The notes below the pieces were generated by a model. That model did not search any database. It worked only from the letters and a program-made list of their open reading frames with translations, and had not been told where the DNA came from. A stretch of DNA of 64,000 nucleotides from Chitinophagaceae bacterium (GTDB lineage Bacteria; Bacteroidota; Bacteroidia; Chitinophagales; Chitinophagaceae), in the NCBI GenBank assembly GCA_023957125.1, contig JAMLHL010000006.1, positions 62,001-126,000 of the forward strand, in the 5' to 3' direction. Within the stretch, counting starts at the first letter, position 1. Each line of letters begins with the position of its first letter. Shown one piece after another: positions 1 through 7,223 of the stretch. The position numbers and the translations under genes were made by a program.

Positions 1-648
1 TTTCAAAAAAGGCTGTAGTAATTTCCATTTTTTAATACGCATGAAGCGCTCATATAATTTTGAATGTTGCCGGAATTCCTCTTCGGTTTTTTTCGGTTCC
101 GGGTGATCTTTGGGGTCGTAGAGCATTGCCGTACAAAGGCAGTTTTTCCGGCCTTTGCTGATCAGGATATCATAGTTAACACAACTCTTGCAGCCCGCCC
201 AAAAATCTTCGTCCTGGGTAAGCTCGGAATAGGTAACCGGTTTGTAACCTAATTCGGAATTGATCTTCATTACTGCCAAACCCGTGGTTAATCCAAATAT
301 TTTGGCTCCGGGATAAAGTTTACGGCTCAGTTCGAATATCCTGTTTTTGATAGCGCGGGCCAAACCGCTGTTTCTGAAAGAAGGGGCTACAATAAGCCCG
401 GAATTGGCTACATATTCTCCATGACTCCAGGTTTCGATATAGCAAAATCCCGCCCAGTTCCCTTCTTTATCAAAGGCAATCACCGCCTTTCCTTCCTTCA
501 TCTTTTTTTGGATGTAGTCGGGGCTTCTTTTGGCTATTCCCGTTCCTCTGGCCTTGGCGGAAGATGCCATTTCATCACAAATAGTTTGCGCGAAACGGAA
601 GTGGTTTTCATCGGCGATGAGTATCTTAAATGGTTCCTTTGTATTCAT
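1..648 (-). CDS. GNAT acetyltransferase heading an arginine-type operon (3' end outside window)
   Basis: The reading frame is open from an ATG at 648 to the left window edge (216 codons, no stop), so the C-terminus is missing. The N-terminal half has the GNAT fold pattern: an ESARARGTG-like segment (residues 24-33, here SSAKARGTGIAKR), a WAGFCYIETW strand, then the acetyl-CoA-binding turn VAPSFRNSGLARAIK near residue 105. The C-terminal part has the Cys-containing segments GCKSCVNYD and CLCTAM. From memory of the family, proteins with exactly these segments sit just upstream of argG in Bacteroidota and are thought to be involved in acetylated-intermediate arginine synthesis. No arg gene lies inside the window to confirm this. 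An unusual 340-bp leader precedes it (see 756-887 and 791-843). Confidence 0.8.
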   Translation of the reverse strand, partial: MNTKEPFKILIADENHFRFAQTICDEMASSAKARGTGIAKRSPDYIQKKMKEGKAVIAFDKEGNWAGFCYIETWSHGEYVANSGLIVAPSFRNSGLARAIKNRIFELSRKLYPGAKIFGLTTGLAVMKINSELGYKPVTYSELTQDEDFWAGCKSCVNYDILISKGRKNCLCTAMLYDPKDHPEPKKTEEEFRQHSKLYERFMRIKKWKLLQPFLK

Positions 649-755
649 TCTTTTGTTCCTTAAACAACATCATTATAGAAAGGGGATAACTAAGGGGTAT
701 GCACACCGTATGGTGTGTTCACATAACCTGATTCCATACCGGTAAGTACGCTGTA

Positions 756-887
756 TCAACGTCGCACCCTGAAAGGGGGTCTGAAACAAAGAAAAACTGT
801 TCCTGGCAGAACAGGCAAAACCCCACGCAATATAGTGCCTGTTTGGGCAGACACATCAGCGGTTACTGTGGTGAGATTTTTTTGCAT
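756..887 (-). CDS. Possible 43-residue leader peptide ending in arginine codons
   Basis: A small ORF in the leader of the GNAT/arginine-type gene starts at ATG 887 and stops at TGA 756-758. Its last nine residues read FRPPFRVRR, with arginine codons AGA, AGG, CGA and CGT. A further CGT lies at residue 21. Arg-rich leader ORFs upstream of amino-acid operons are a hallmark of translation-coupled attenuation, and the downstream gene looks arginine-related. However, four of the five Arg codons lie after the terminator-like hairpin at 791-814, so the classical stalling geometry does not fit neatly. No clear ribosome-binding site was seen, which is normal for this phylum. It could be chance coding. 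Confidence 0.35.
   Translation of the reverse strand: MQKNLTTVTADVSAQTGTILRGVLPVLPGTVFLCFRPPFRVRR
791..843 (-). promoter_or_regulatory. Candidate transcription attenuator: competing terminator and antiterminator stems
   Basis: On the minus strand, upstream of the GNAT gene, CTGTTC and GAACAG (809-814 with 797-802) form a 6-bp stem around a 6-nt loop, followed by TTTTTC (796-791) as an intrinsic terminator would be. The 5' arm of this stem is also part of a second perfect pair, AACAGGCA (843-836) with TGCCTGTT (817-810). The two stems share bases 810-814 and cannot form together, which is the layout of an antiterminator/terminator switch. The pairing is seen directly. The regulatory role and any ligand or ribosome dependence are inferred. 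Confidence 0.4.
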
Positions 888-991
888 TTCAACAAGCTAA
901 ACTTTGAATAAATATTTGATGCTGCAAAGAAAACGCTTTTTTTACTTGCAACTGTGTTTTTTATGTGAAATTTTAAAAATGCAGAAAAAAG

Positions 992-1747
992 TTACAACCG
1001 GACGGGTGCACGGTGTACCGCATCGCTGATCTCCTGTACCAGCGCTGGTTCTTTTTCGATGGCATTCCCCACTACGATCATGTCTGCCCCGGCTTTGCAG
1101 TCAAGATAAGCTTTTTCCGGATCCCGGATGCCTCCCCCAACCACCAGCGGAACCTCAATGGCCCCGGCTACGCCTGCGATCATTGCCTCGGAGATGGGTT
1201 TTTCGGCGCCGCTGCCGGCATCCATATATATCAGTTTCATACCCAGCATTTCTCCGGCCATGGCGGTACAGATAGCGATTTCGTTTTTGCCCGAAGGAAT
1301 GGGGGCGGCATTGCTGATATAAGAAACCGTTGTAGGCGCCCCTCCATCTACAACCATATACCCGGTTGAAATAATTTCCAGTCCGCTCTGTTTAACAAGG
1401 GGAGCGGAGATAACATGCTGCCCTATAAGCAGGTCGGGATTTCTGCCCGAGATCAGGGAAAGATACAACAGCCCGTTGGCATACCGGCTCACCTGCGATG
1501 GCGCGCCGGGGAAGAGGATCACGGGGGTGTGGCACTGCTTCCGGATCTGCTTCACCACCTCGTCTAAATGATTGCTGATCACCAGGCTGCCGCCTACCAG
1601 TAAGTAATCTACTTTGGCTTCGTTGGTCAGTTGTAGTAATTGTGCAATCTTCCGCTCATCTGTTTTGTCGGGGTCAACCAGCACGGCAAACGATTTTTTG
1701 CCTGCCTTCTTTTTTTCTGTTATGGAATGATAAATGGAATTTGTCAT
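992..1747 (-). CDS. Geranylgeranylglyceryl / heptaprenylglyceryl phosphate synthase
   Basis: This is a TIM-barrel prenyltransferase that joins a polyprenyl diphosphate to sn-glycerol-1-phosphate with an ether bond. The signature segments are present: FAVLVDPDK near the N-terminus (Mg/diphosphate site), YLLVGGSLV, TPVILFPG, LSLISGRNPDLLIGQHV, the YMDAGSG loop, and the glycerol-phosphate-binding VPLVVGGGIRDPEKA and GADMIVVGNAIE at the C-terminus. Group II enzymes of this family are known from Bacteroidota, although the family was first known from archaea. I chose the ATG at 1747 (251 residues) over an ORF start 10 codons upstream. It is preceded by AGGAG and starts directly at the conserved domain. 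The gene is divergent from nrdJ. Confidence 0.9.
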   Translation of the reverse strand: MTNSIYHSITEKKKAGKKSFAVLVDPDKTDERKIAQLLQLTNEAKVDYLLVGGSLVISNHLDEVVKQIRKQCHTPVILFPGAPSQVSRYANGLLYLSLISGRNPDLLIGQHVISAPLVKQSGLEIISTGYMVVDGGAPTTVSYISNAAPIPSGKNEIAICTAMAGEMLGMKLIYMDAGSGAEKPISEAMIAGVAGAIEVPLVVGGGIRDPEKAYLDCKAGADMIVVGNAIEKEPALVQEISDAVHRAPVRL

Positions 1748-2110
1748 GCTATTGGCTCCTGAACTGCAAAAATGCAAAAAGTTTTTTGGTTAGCCGGTAT
1801 TAAAACAGAATACCGCAATTGTGGAATTTCCCGAAATAGCCTCGTGAAAATACTCGTTTTCCCGAATAACCGTGAAACCAGACTTGTATAAAATGGTCGT
1901 TCGTATAGCATCATGACATATATGTTCGTTTTCCCAATGCGCCCCGGTTTTTATTTTCTTTACTTAGCCGAAAACATATCCTGTATTGCATTACACACAA
2001 CCGCAAGCGATAGCCTTATAAGTAGGAAACTTTTTCAAAACCACCAAATAATCTTATCCAAGAGGTGTGAAAAAAACTTCAAATTGCATCCTATATTAGA
2101 TAAGAGTTAC

Positions 2111-2119
2111 TTATCCACA
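2111..2119 (+). promoter_or_regulatory. Perfect DnaA-box sequence upstream of nrdJ
   Basis: TTATCCACA matches the consensus DnaA box exactly and lies 104 bp before the nrdJ start codon. It also forms one arm of the inverted repeat GATAAG-AGTTA-CTTATC (about 2099-2115). DnaA boxes control the class I reductase operon nrdAB in E. coli. Extending this to a class II reductase here is inference from one 9-mer. Confidence 0.35.
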
Positions 2120-2138
2120 GCCTGTTAATATTTAACGG

Positions 2139-2169
2139 TTTGATAAAACGATTTACCCCGATATATTCG
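2139..2169 (+). promoter_or_regulatory. nrdJ: Bacteroidota-type promoter for nrdJ
   Basis: TTTG at 2139-2142 is followed after 19 nt by TATATTCG (2162-2169), which matches TAnnTTTG at seven of eight positions. The spacing matches the -33/-7 arrangement described for Bacteroides promoters. Transcription would start near 2175, leaving a leader of about 48 nt that contains the palindrome TTATCATTTGATAA. That palindrome is a plausible operator position. Confidence 0.45.
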
Positions 2170-2222
2170 TTCTCTTATCATTTGATAATTGTAACTTACA
2201 GAGATAAACAGAATAACATACC

Positions 2223-5200
2223 ATGGCAAAGGAAAAACAAAGTGGGGGACTGAGGTTTCAGCGATTTTTCAGTAAAGAAGGCACAGATGTTTATGATCAG
2301 TTTGAATATGATTACCGTACGTCTGTGATACGTAATCCTAACGGGGAGATCGTATTTGAAATGAACAACGTGGAGGTGCCCCGAAAATGGAGCCAGATAG
2401 CGACCGATATATTAGCGCAAAAATATTTTAGAAAAGCGGGCGTACCGCAGGCAGACGGATCTACCGGTCGGGAAACCTCGGTGAAGCAGGTGGCGCACCG
2501 GATGGCAAACTGTTGGAAAGTATGGGGGGAGCGATACGGCTATTTTGCCTCCTCACAGGACGCGAAAGTATTCTATGATGAGTTGGTGTACTGTATCCTG
2601 AACCAGGCCTGTGTACCCAACAGTCCGCAATGGTTCAACACCGGCTTATATGAAAGCTATGGTATCAAGGGAAAGCCGCAGGGACATTATTATGTAGATC
2701 CGGCGGATGGCAGGCTCAAAAGCTCCACTTCCGCCTACGAAAGACCCCAGCCTCATGCCTGTTTCATATTAAGTGTGGAAGATGACCTGGTGAATGAGGG
2801 CGGTATAATGGATCTGTGGGTACGCGAGGCCCGTATTTTTAAATACGGCAGCGGCGTAGGTACCAACTATTCCAATATCCGGGGAGAAGGAGAAAAGCTG
2901 AGCGGCGGAGGTACCTCTTCCGGGCTGATGAGCTTTTTAAAGATCGGCGACCGGGCCGCGGGAGCCATTAAAAGCGGTGGCACTACGCGCAGGGCTGCCA
3001 AGATGGTGTGCCTGGATCTGGATCATCCGGAAATAATGGAATTTATCAATTGGAAAGTGGAGGAGGAGAACAAGGTAGCGGCATTGATTGCCGCCGGCTA
3101 CGCATCGGATTATGAAGGAGAAGCCTATAAAACCGTAAGCGGGCAAAACTCCAACAATTCCATCCGGATACCCAACGAATTCTTTGAAAAACTAAAACAT
3201 AATGAAGACTGGGAATTGAAGGCGCGTTCCGACGGCAGGGTGATGAAGAAGATCCCGGCTAAAGAAGTATGGAACCAGATAGCATATGCAGCATGGCGTT
3301 GTGCAGATCCGGGTACCCAATACGATACCACTATCAATGAATGGCATACCAGCCCCAAAGGTGGACGTATCCGGGCCTCCAACCCATGCAGTGAGTACAT
3401 GTTTTTAGACAATACGGCCTGTAACCTGGCATCGGTAAACCTGATCAAATTTTTTGACGAAAACAAGAATGTTTTTGACGTAAAGGGTTTTGAACATACG
3501 GTGCGTTTGTGGACTACGGTGTTGGAGGTTTCCGTGTTGATGGCACAGTTTCCATCCAGGGAAGTAGCCCGGCTTTCCTATGATTACAGAACCCTGGGAT
3601 TGGGCTATGCCAACCTGGGCTCCGTGCTGATGGTCAGCGGCATACCCTACGACAGTGAAGAGGCGCGCGGCATAGCCGGAGCCATCAGTGCAATTATGAC
3701 CGGCACGGCCTATAAAACCTCCGCAGAAATAGCGGGTTACCTGGGACCTTTTGCCCGGTATGAGGAAAATAAAGAGGATATGATGCGGGTGATGCGCAAT
3801 CACCGTCTTGCGGCTTACGACGCGGACGAATATGAACAACTGAGCATCAAACCCCGGGGAATCCATGCCCGGTATTGTCCTGATTATTTGCTGAAAGCGG
3901 CCTGCAGCGCCTGGGATGAAGCGGTGGAAATGGGAGAGAAATACGGTTTCCGTAATGCTCAAACTACAGCTATTGCACCTACCGGCACTATCGGACTGGT
4001 GATGGATTGTGATACTACCGGTGTAGAACCGGATTTCGCGCTGGTGAAATTTAAAAAGCTGAGCGGGGGCGGATACTTTAAAATTATCAACCAGTCTGTT
4101 CCCCAGGCCTTGAAAAACCTGCAGTATTCCCAAAAGGAAATTGACGCTATCGTAAGATATGCCGTTGGTTCAGCGAGCTTTTCAGGAGCGCCCTTTATCA
4201 ATCCACAATCCCTGAGTGAAAAAGGGTTCATCGCGGAAGAGATCCGGAAATTAGATGCGGCGCTGGGTTCAGCTTTTGAAATCAGTTTTGTGTTCAATAA
4301 ATTCACCCTGGGAGAAGCCTGCCTCGAACGGTTAGGCTTCGTTCCGGAGCAGTACAACGACTGGAATTTTAATCTTTTGTCGGCGCTTGGTTTTACCTCC
4401 GTTCAAATTGACGCCGCCAACGATTATATATGCGGTACCATGACGGTGGAGGGCGCGCCTTATTTGAAGAAGGAACATTACCCGGTATTTGACTGCGCCA
4501 ATAAGTGCGGGAAAAAAGGAGAGCGCTATATTCATGCCCATGGACATATCCGGATGATGGGCGCCGTACAGCCTTTTATCAGCGGCGCCATCTCAAAAAC
4601 TATTAACCTGCCCCATGAGGCTAAGGTGGAAGAAATTGCCGATTCCTATAAGCTGAGCTGGGAATTAGGACTTAAAGCCTGTGCTTTGTACCGCGATGGC
4701 TCAAAACTCAGCCAGCCATTGAGCAATAAAAGCGATACTAAAAAGACGAAGGAGGAAGATGAAGCTCAAAAATCAGCCGATCAGCAGGAAAGTCAACTTA
4801 TTGATATGGGTAAGCTTACTGTAGATGAACTGCTGGAAGAATTGCATAAGCGGATGCAGGAGTCCACCGATACCAAGTTGAAACGCCAGCTTTCGAGGAT
4901 TGTGGAAAGAAAGACCCTGCCGGTGAAGCGTCGTGGGTTTACGCAGAAAGCCAAAATAAACGGGCAAACCCTTTTCCTCCGCACCGGGGAATATGGCGAC
5001 GGCACCTTAGGGGAAATATTCATTGACCTGGCAAAAGAAGGTTCCACCCTGCGCAGCCTGATGAACTGTTTTGCCATTGCGGTTTCTGTAGGGCTGCAAT
5101 ATGGCGTGCCGCTGGAGGAATTTGTAGAGAAATTTGTGTTCACCAAGTTTGAACCCGCCGGGATGGTAGAGCATCCCAATATCAAATCCACTACTTCCAT

Positions 5201-5576
5201 TGTTGATTTTGTGTTCAGGTGCCTGGCCTATGAATATCTTGGCAGAACAGACCTGATACATGTATTGGATAAGCCCGAATTGGGTAATACGGGCGAGGGG
5301 GATTGGGAGGATGCGATGACGAATGATGCGGACAAGTTGCCTGCGCTGAGTGATGTAAGAGTGGTAGGCGCTTCCCCTAACAGCGGCGGATCTCCGGTTC
5401 AGCCGTCAAGGGCACAGCGGACTGCAGCAGCGGCAGGCTCCAATAACATAGCCAGCGAACATCTTAAAAGTATGCAAAGCGATGCTCCATCGTGCAATGT
5501 GTGCGGGCATATCACCGTGCGCAGCGGCACCTGCTACAAGTGCCTGAACTGTGGCAACAGTATGGGATGCAGCTAA
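2223..5576 (+). CDS. nrdJ: Vitamin B12-dependent (class II) ribonucleoside-diphosphate reductase
   Basis: This 1,117-residue enzyme makes deoxyribonucleotides with an adenosylcobalamin radical. Active-site residues are visible: Cys180 in PHACFIL and Cys400 in [12 protein letters not shown] as the redox pair, and Asn387/Cys389/Glu391 in NPCSE, where Cys389 would carry the thiyl radical. The 389-to-400 spacing of 11 matches characterised NrdJ proteins. PTGTIG follows in the barrel. A TSCPD domain lies at about 910-1010, and the C-terminus has a Cys-rich tail of paired CxxC motifs (CNVC, CYKCLNC), which probably shuttles electrons. The long form with TSCPD and Cys tail is typical of the stand-alone bacterial enzyme. 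It is monocistronic: own promoter upstream, strong terminator downstream. Confidence 0.95.
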   Translation: MAKEKQSGGLRFQRFFSKEGTDVYDQFEYDYRTSVIRNPNGEIVFEMNNVEVPRKWSQIATDILAQKYFRKAGVPQADGSTGRETSVKQVAHRMANCWKVWGERYGYFASSQDAKVFYDELVYCILNQACVPNSPQWFNTGLYESYGIKGKPQGHYYVDPADGRLKSSTSAYERPQPHACFILSVEDDLVNEGGIMDLWVREARIFKYGSGVGTNYSNIRGEGEKLSGGGTSSGLMSFLKIGDRAAGAIKSGGTTRRAAKMVCLDLDHPEIMEFINWKVEEENKVAALIAAGYASDYEGEAYKTVSGQNSNNSIRIPNEFFEKLKHNEDWELKARSDGRVMKKIPAKEVWNQIAYAAWRCADPGTQYDTTINEWHTSPKGGRIRASNPCSEYMFLDNTACNLASVNLIKFFDENKNVFDVKGFEHTVRLWTTVLEVSVLMAQFPSREVARLSYDYRTLGLGYANLGSVLMVSGIPYDSEEARGIAGAISAIMTGTAYKTSAEIAGYLGPFARYEENKEDMMRVMRNHRLAAYDADEYEQLSIKPRGIHARYCPDYLLKAACSAWDEAVEMGEKYGFRNAQTTAIAPTGTIGLVMDCDTTGVEPDFALVKFKKLSGGGYFKIINQSVPQALKNLQYSQKEIDAIVRYAVGSASFSGAPFINPQSLSEKGFIAEEIRKLDAALGSAFEISFVFNKFTLGEACLERLGFVPEQYNDWNFNLLSALGFTSVQIDAANDYICGTMTVEGAPYLKKEHYPVFDCANKCGKKGERYIHAHGHIRMMGAVQPFISGAISKTINLPHEAKVEEIADSYKLSWELGLKACALYRDGSKLSQPLSNKSDTKKTKEEDEAQKSADQQESQLIDMGKLTVDELLEELHKRMQESTDTKLKRQLSRIVERKTLPVKRRGFTQKAKINGQTLFLRTGEYGDGTLGEIFIDLAKEGSTLRSLMNCFAIAVSVGLQYGVPLEEFVEKFVFTKFEPAGMVEHPNIKSTTSIVDFVFRCLAYEYLGRTDLIHVLDKPELGNTGEGDWEDAMTNDADKLPALSDVRVVGASPNSGGSPVQPSRAQRTAAAAGSNNIASEHLKSMQSDAPSCNVCGHITVRSGTCYKCLNCGNSMGCS

Positions 5577-5620
5577 AATAATTAATTCAGGACGGTTAGG
5601 TATATAAAAAACCTACACAG

Positions 5621-5653
5621 ATCCGTTCCGGTTTTCCGGGACGGATTTTTTTT
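5621..5653 (+). terminator. Intrinsic terminator of nrdJ
   Basis: ATCCGTTCCGG (5621-5631) pairs with CCGGGACGGAT (5636-5646) over 11 bp with one G-U, around a TTTT loop. A run of eight T (5646-5653) follows. It lies 45 bp after the nrdJ stop codon. Confidence 0.85.
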
Positions 5654-5814
5654 ATGCTGTAAATATATAGGGAGGTTTTGTTTACCGGCGACAGCGCCGC
5701 TGTCATCGTTCCTTGCGACGCTCCGTTCAGGGCCCTGTTCGCTATGGAGCAGTGAGTGGTAGGGCACACACATTAAAATTTCCGCAAAGGCCGTGGCACG
5801 AAGCATAATAAACC

Positions 5815-5928
5815 GAGCCTACGGCTCTCACAGGTCTTTTACTGTTTTCAAACGGGTTGAAACCCGTTTTTACGATATTTTTCGAGGCTACGCCTCTCCT
5901 CTGCCGTGGTTCGTGTCTCACGAACCAC
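5815..5928. repeat. Cluster of four perfect short hairpins (REP-like element)
   Basis: Four inverted repeats follow each other: GAGCC-TAC-GGCTC (5815-5827), AAACGGGTT-GA-AACCCGTTT (5850-5869), GAGGC-TAC-GCCTC (5884-5896) and GTGGTTCGTG-TCT-CACGAACCAC (5906-5928). The first and third share the same TAC loop and mirror each other's stem (GAGCC versus GAGGC). A 74-codon minus-strand ORF (5582-5806) ends just beside it and is probably part of the same repeated element rather than a gene. Similar intergenic hairpin strings are common in Bacteroidota genomes. Mobility by a REP-associated transposase is only a guess, and none is in the window. Confidence 0.7.
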
Positions 5929-6120
5929 AGCCGGTTTTGTCATCAAAACAGCGGCAAATACGATATAGCCCCCTGTAAAACAGCCGGTTACATTAAACGA
6001 ACTGATTTCATCGTTTTTTGAATTTCAACCCCGGTTCAACGTCTTTTTGTAGAAATAAGCGCGAAATAATTCTTTTTCCATTTTCCGGGTATTTTCTTTA
6101 CAGTCTAAATTGTAAAAAAC

Positions 6121-6237
6121 ATGATAAGACTAATCGCAGTGTTTCTCTTTGTTCTTTTTCTTTCGTCCTGTGCCCAATCCCTGACGCCGTACCAGGCAGC
6201 CCACGGAGGGTACAAAAAATGCCGCGACATCAGGTAA
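6121..6237 (+). CDS. Very small lipoprotein (38 residues)
   Basis: A short ORF starts with a classical lipoprotein signal (MIRLIAVFLFVLFLSSC, lipobox LSSC with Cys17). A mature part of 22 residues follows, AQSLTPYQAAHGGYKKCRDIR, ending with a second Cys. The hydrophobic signal, the lipobox and the small basic tail make it a credible short outer-membrane or periplasmic lipoprotein. I have an impression of similar tiny proteins with a TPYQAA...KCR motif in relatives but cannot verify it. It lies inside a longer ORF in another frame (6018-6362), which shows no protein-like features and is rejected. Function unknown. Confidence 0.5.
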   Translation: MIRLIAVFLFVLFLSSCAQSLTPYQAAHGGYKKCRDIR

Positions 6238-6402
6238 TCTGTCAGCGAAACATGCCGCCGTGTTCAGCAGACGTCACGCTGCGGATACCGACGAGGAAGT
6301 ATGTTAACCCTGCTTTGCTAAGTCCCACACCATTTTCGAAAAGTTTGAATTCCTTCAATTAAATTGCGGGAGTTTAAACTTTTTTTATTTTATAATTATA
6401 CA

Positions 6403-6885
6403 ATGCAGGTTACGGTAACATATCAAAAAGTCCAGGTGTTGCAGGCATTGCGATATCATTTTATCAGTAAACGGGAGATCAAATTCATGATCATCCTGGT
6501 GAATGTCTTTACCACGCTGTCGGCAGTGCTGTTTTATATGAAAAAGGTGACGCCGCTTGCGTTTTTTATCAGTTTCTTTTTATGGGTGGTGCTGATGCTG
6601 GCTTTCTGGCGTTGGTTGCCGGCGAGTATTTATAAAAGGTCGGCTACTTTCAAAGAAACTTTCCTGATTTCCCTGGAAGAGAATCATTTTTTTATTGAAA
6701 GCTCCAAAGGAAGTAAAACCTGGGCCTGGAGGGAGTTTAGCGATATGATAGAAACACCTCATTTTTTTCATCTGTATTTTAATTCGCGAAGCTTTTTCCT
6801 GCTACCTAAAGACGCCTTCTCCGACAGCGACCAGGTGCACGAGGCAAGAATGCTGTTGAAGGAAAAGATAAAGGGGAAGAAATGA
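6403..6885 (+). CDS. YcxB-like membrane protein
   Basis: This 160-residue protein has two adjacent membrane segments at about residues 28-75 (IILVNVFTTLSAVLFYM and LAFFISFFLWVVLMLAFW). A C-terminal PH-like/YcxB-type region follows, with the pattern KTWAWREFSDMIETPHFFHLYF then FFLLPKDAF. That matches the YcxB-like family, whose function is unknown. The ATG at 6403 is preferred over the upstream TTG (6364), because the conserved N-terminus MQVTVTYQKVQ begins there. It is a single gene with no obvious partners. Confidence 0.7.
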   Translation: MQVTVTYQKVQVLQALRYHFISKREIKFMIILVNVFTTLSAVLFYMKKVTPLAFFISFFLWVVLMLAFWRWLPASIYKRSATFKETFLISLEENHFFIESSKGSKTWAWREFSDMIETPHFFHLYFNSRSFFLLPKDAFSDSDQVHEARMLLKEKIKGKK

Positions 6886-6991
6886 AAACTTAAACGAACA
6901 ACTTATGCAAATCCGGGAAATTTTCTGTTCATGACGAATAGAGAATATTTACCCCCCAAACCAGGTGCAATGCCCTGGAGAAGAACTTGCG

Positions 6992-6999
6992 TAGTTTTG
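6992..6999 (+). promoter_or_regulatory. Promoter -7 element before the small lipoprotein at 7050
   Basis: TAGTTTTG is a perfect match to TAnnTTTG, 50 bp before the start codon at 7050. No good -33 TTTG was found 19-20 nt upstream, so the assignment rests on one element. Confidence 0.35.
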
Positions 7000-7049
7000 C
7001 CAAAAACTGATTTCCTCCACATAACAACAAACAATTTAACCTCTAAGCA

Positions 7050-7223
7050 ATGAGATATCTTTTTCTTGCAATAGCAATGCTTGCGTTGGCTTCCTGCGGA
7101 GCCAATAAATATTTAACATCTTCAACAAAATCCAACGAAATTGATAACATCGGCTATTTCATAGACAATAGCAAGACCTGCTTTTTATTACTGCTTTATT
7201 CCCCTTACAGTTACCGGCCCTAA
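7050..7223 (+). pseudogene. Lipoprotein gene remnant running into the 3' end of the GH106 gene
   Basis: The ORF opens with a good lipoprotein signal (MRYLFLAIAMLALASC, Cys16) and a typical hydrophilic linker (GANKYLTSSTKSNEIDNIGYF). It then degenerates after about residue 40 into a hydrophobic, unstructured tail and stops at 7223. The last 36 bp overlap the end of the oppositely oriented glycosidase gene (stop at 7188). The coding character stops roughly where the other gene begins. This suggests the lipoprotein was cut by the arrival of the glycosidase or by a deletion. It could alternatively be an intact 57-residue lipoprotein. Confidence 0.45.

Larger units (their letters stand above)
1748..2222. 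other. Divergent intergenic region between the GGGP synthase and nrdJ
   Basis: This 475-bp stretch holds no supported gene. A 71-codon ORF at 1913-2128 has no recognisable features and is not called. The right half contains a DnaA-box sequence, a Bacteroidota-type promoter and a 14-bp perfect palindrome TTATCATTTGATAA (2175-2188) that repeats the TTTGATAA of 2139-2146. I looked for a cobalamin riboswitch in front of this B12-dependent reductase and did not see a recognisable B12 box. Confidence 0.5.

Noticed and set aside
1778..2222. Cobalamin riboswitch upstream of the B12-dependent reductase
   Set aside because: No B12-box-like core or matching helices were recognised by eye.
3405..4133. 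Long minus-strand ORF (242 codons) inside nrdJ
   Set aside because: Antisense shadow of a strongly conserved coding region.
5582..5806. 74-codon minus-strand ORF beside the hairpin cluster
   Set aside because: Covers the nrdJ terminator and appears to be part of the repeated element.
6018..6362. 114-codon plus-strand ORF
   Set aside because: No protein-like pattern; a better small lipoprotein ORF lies inside it in another frame (6121-6237).
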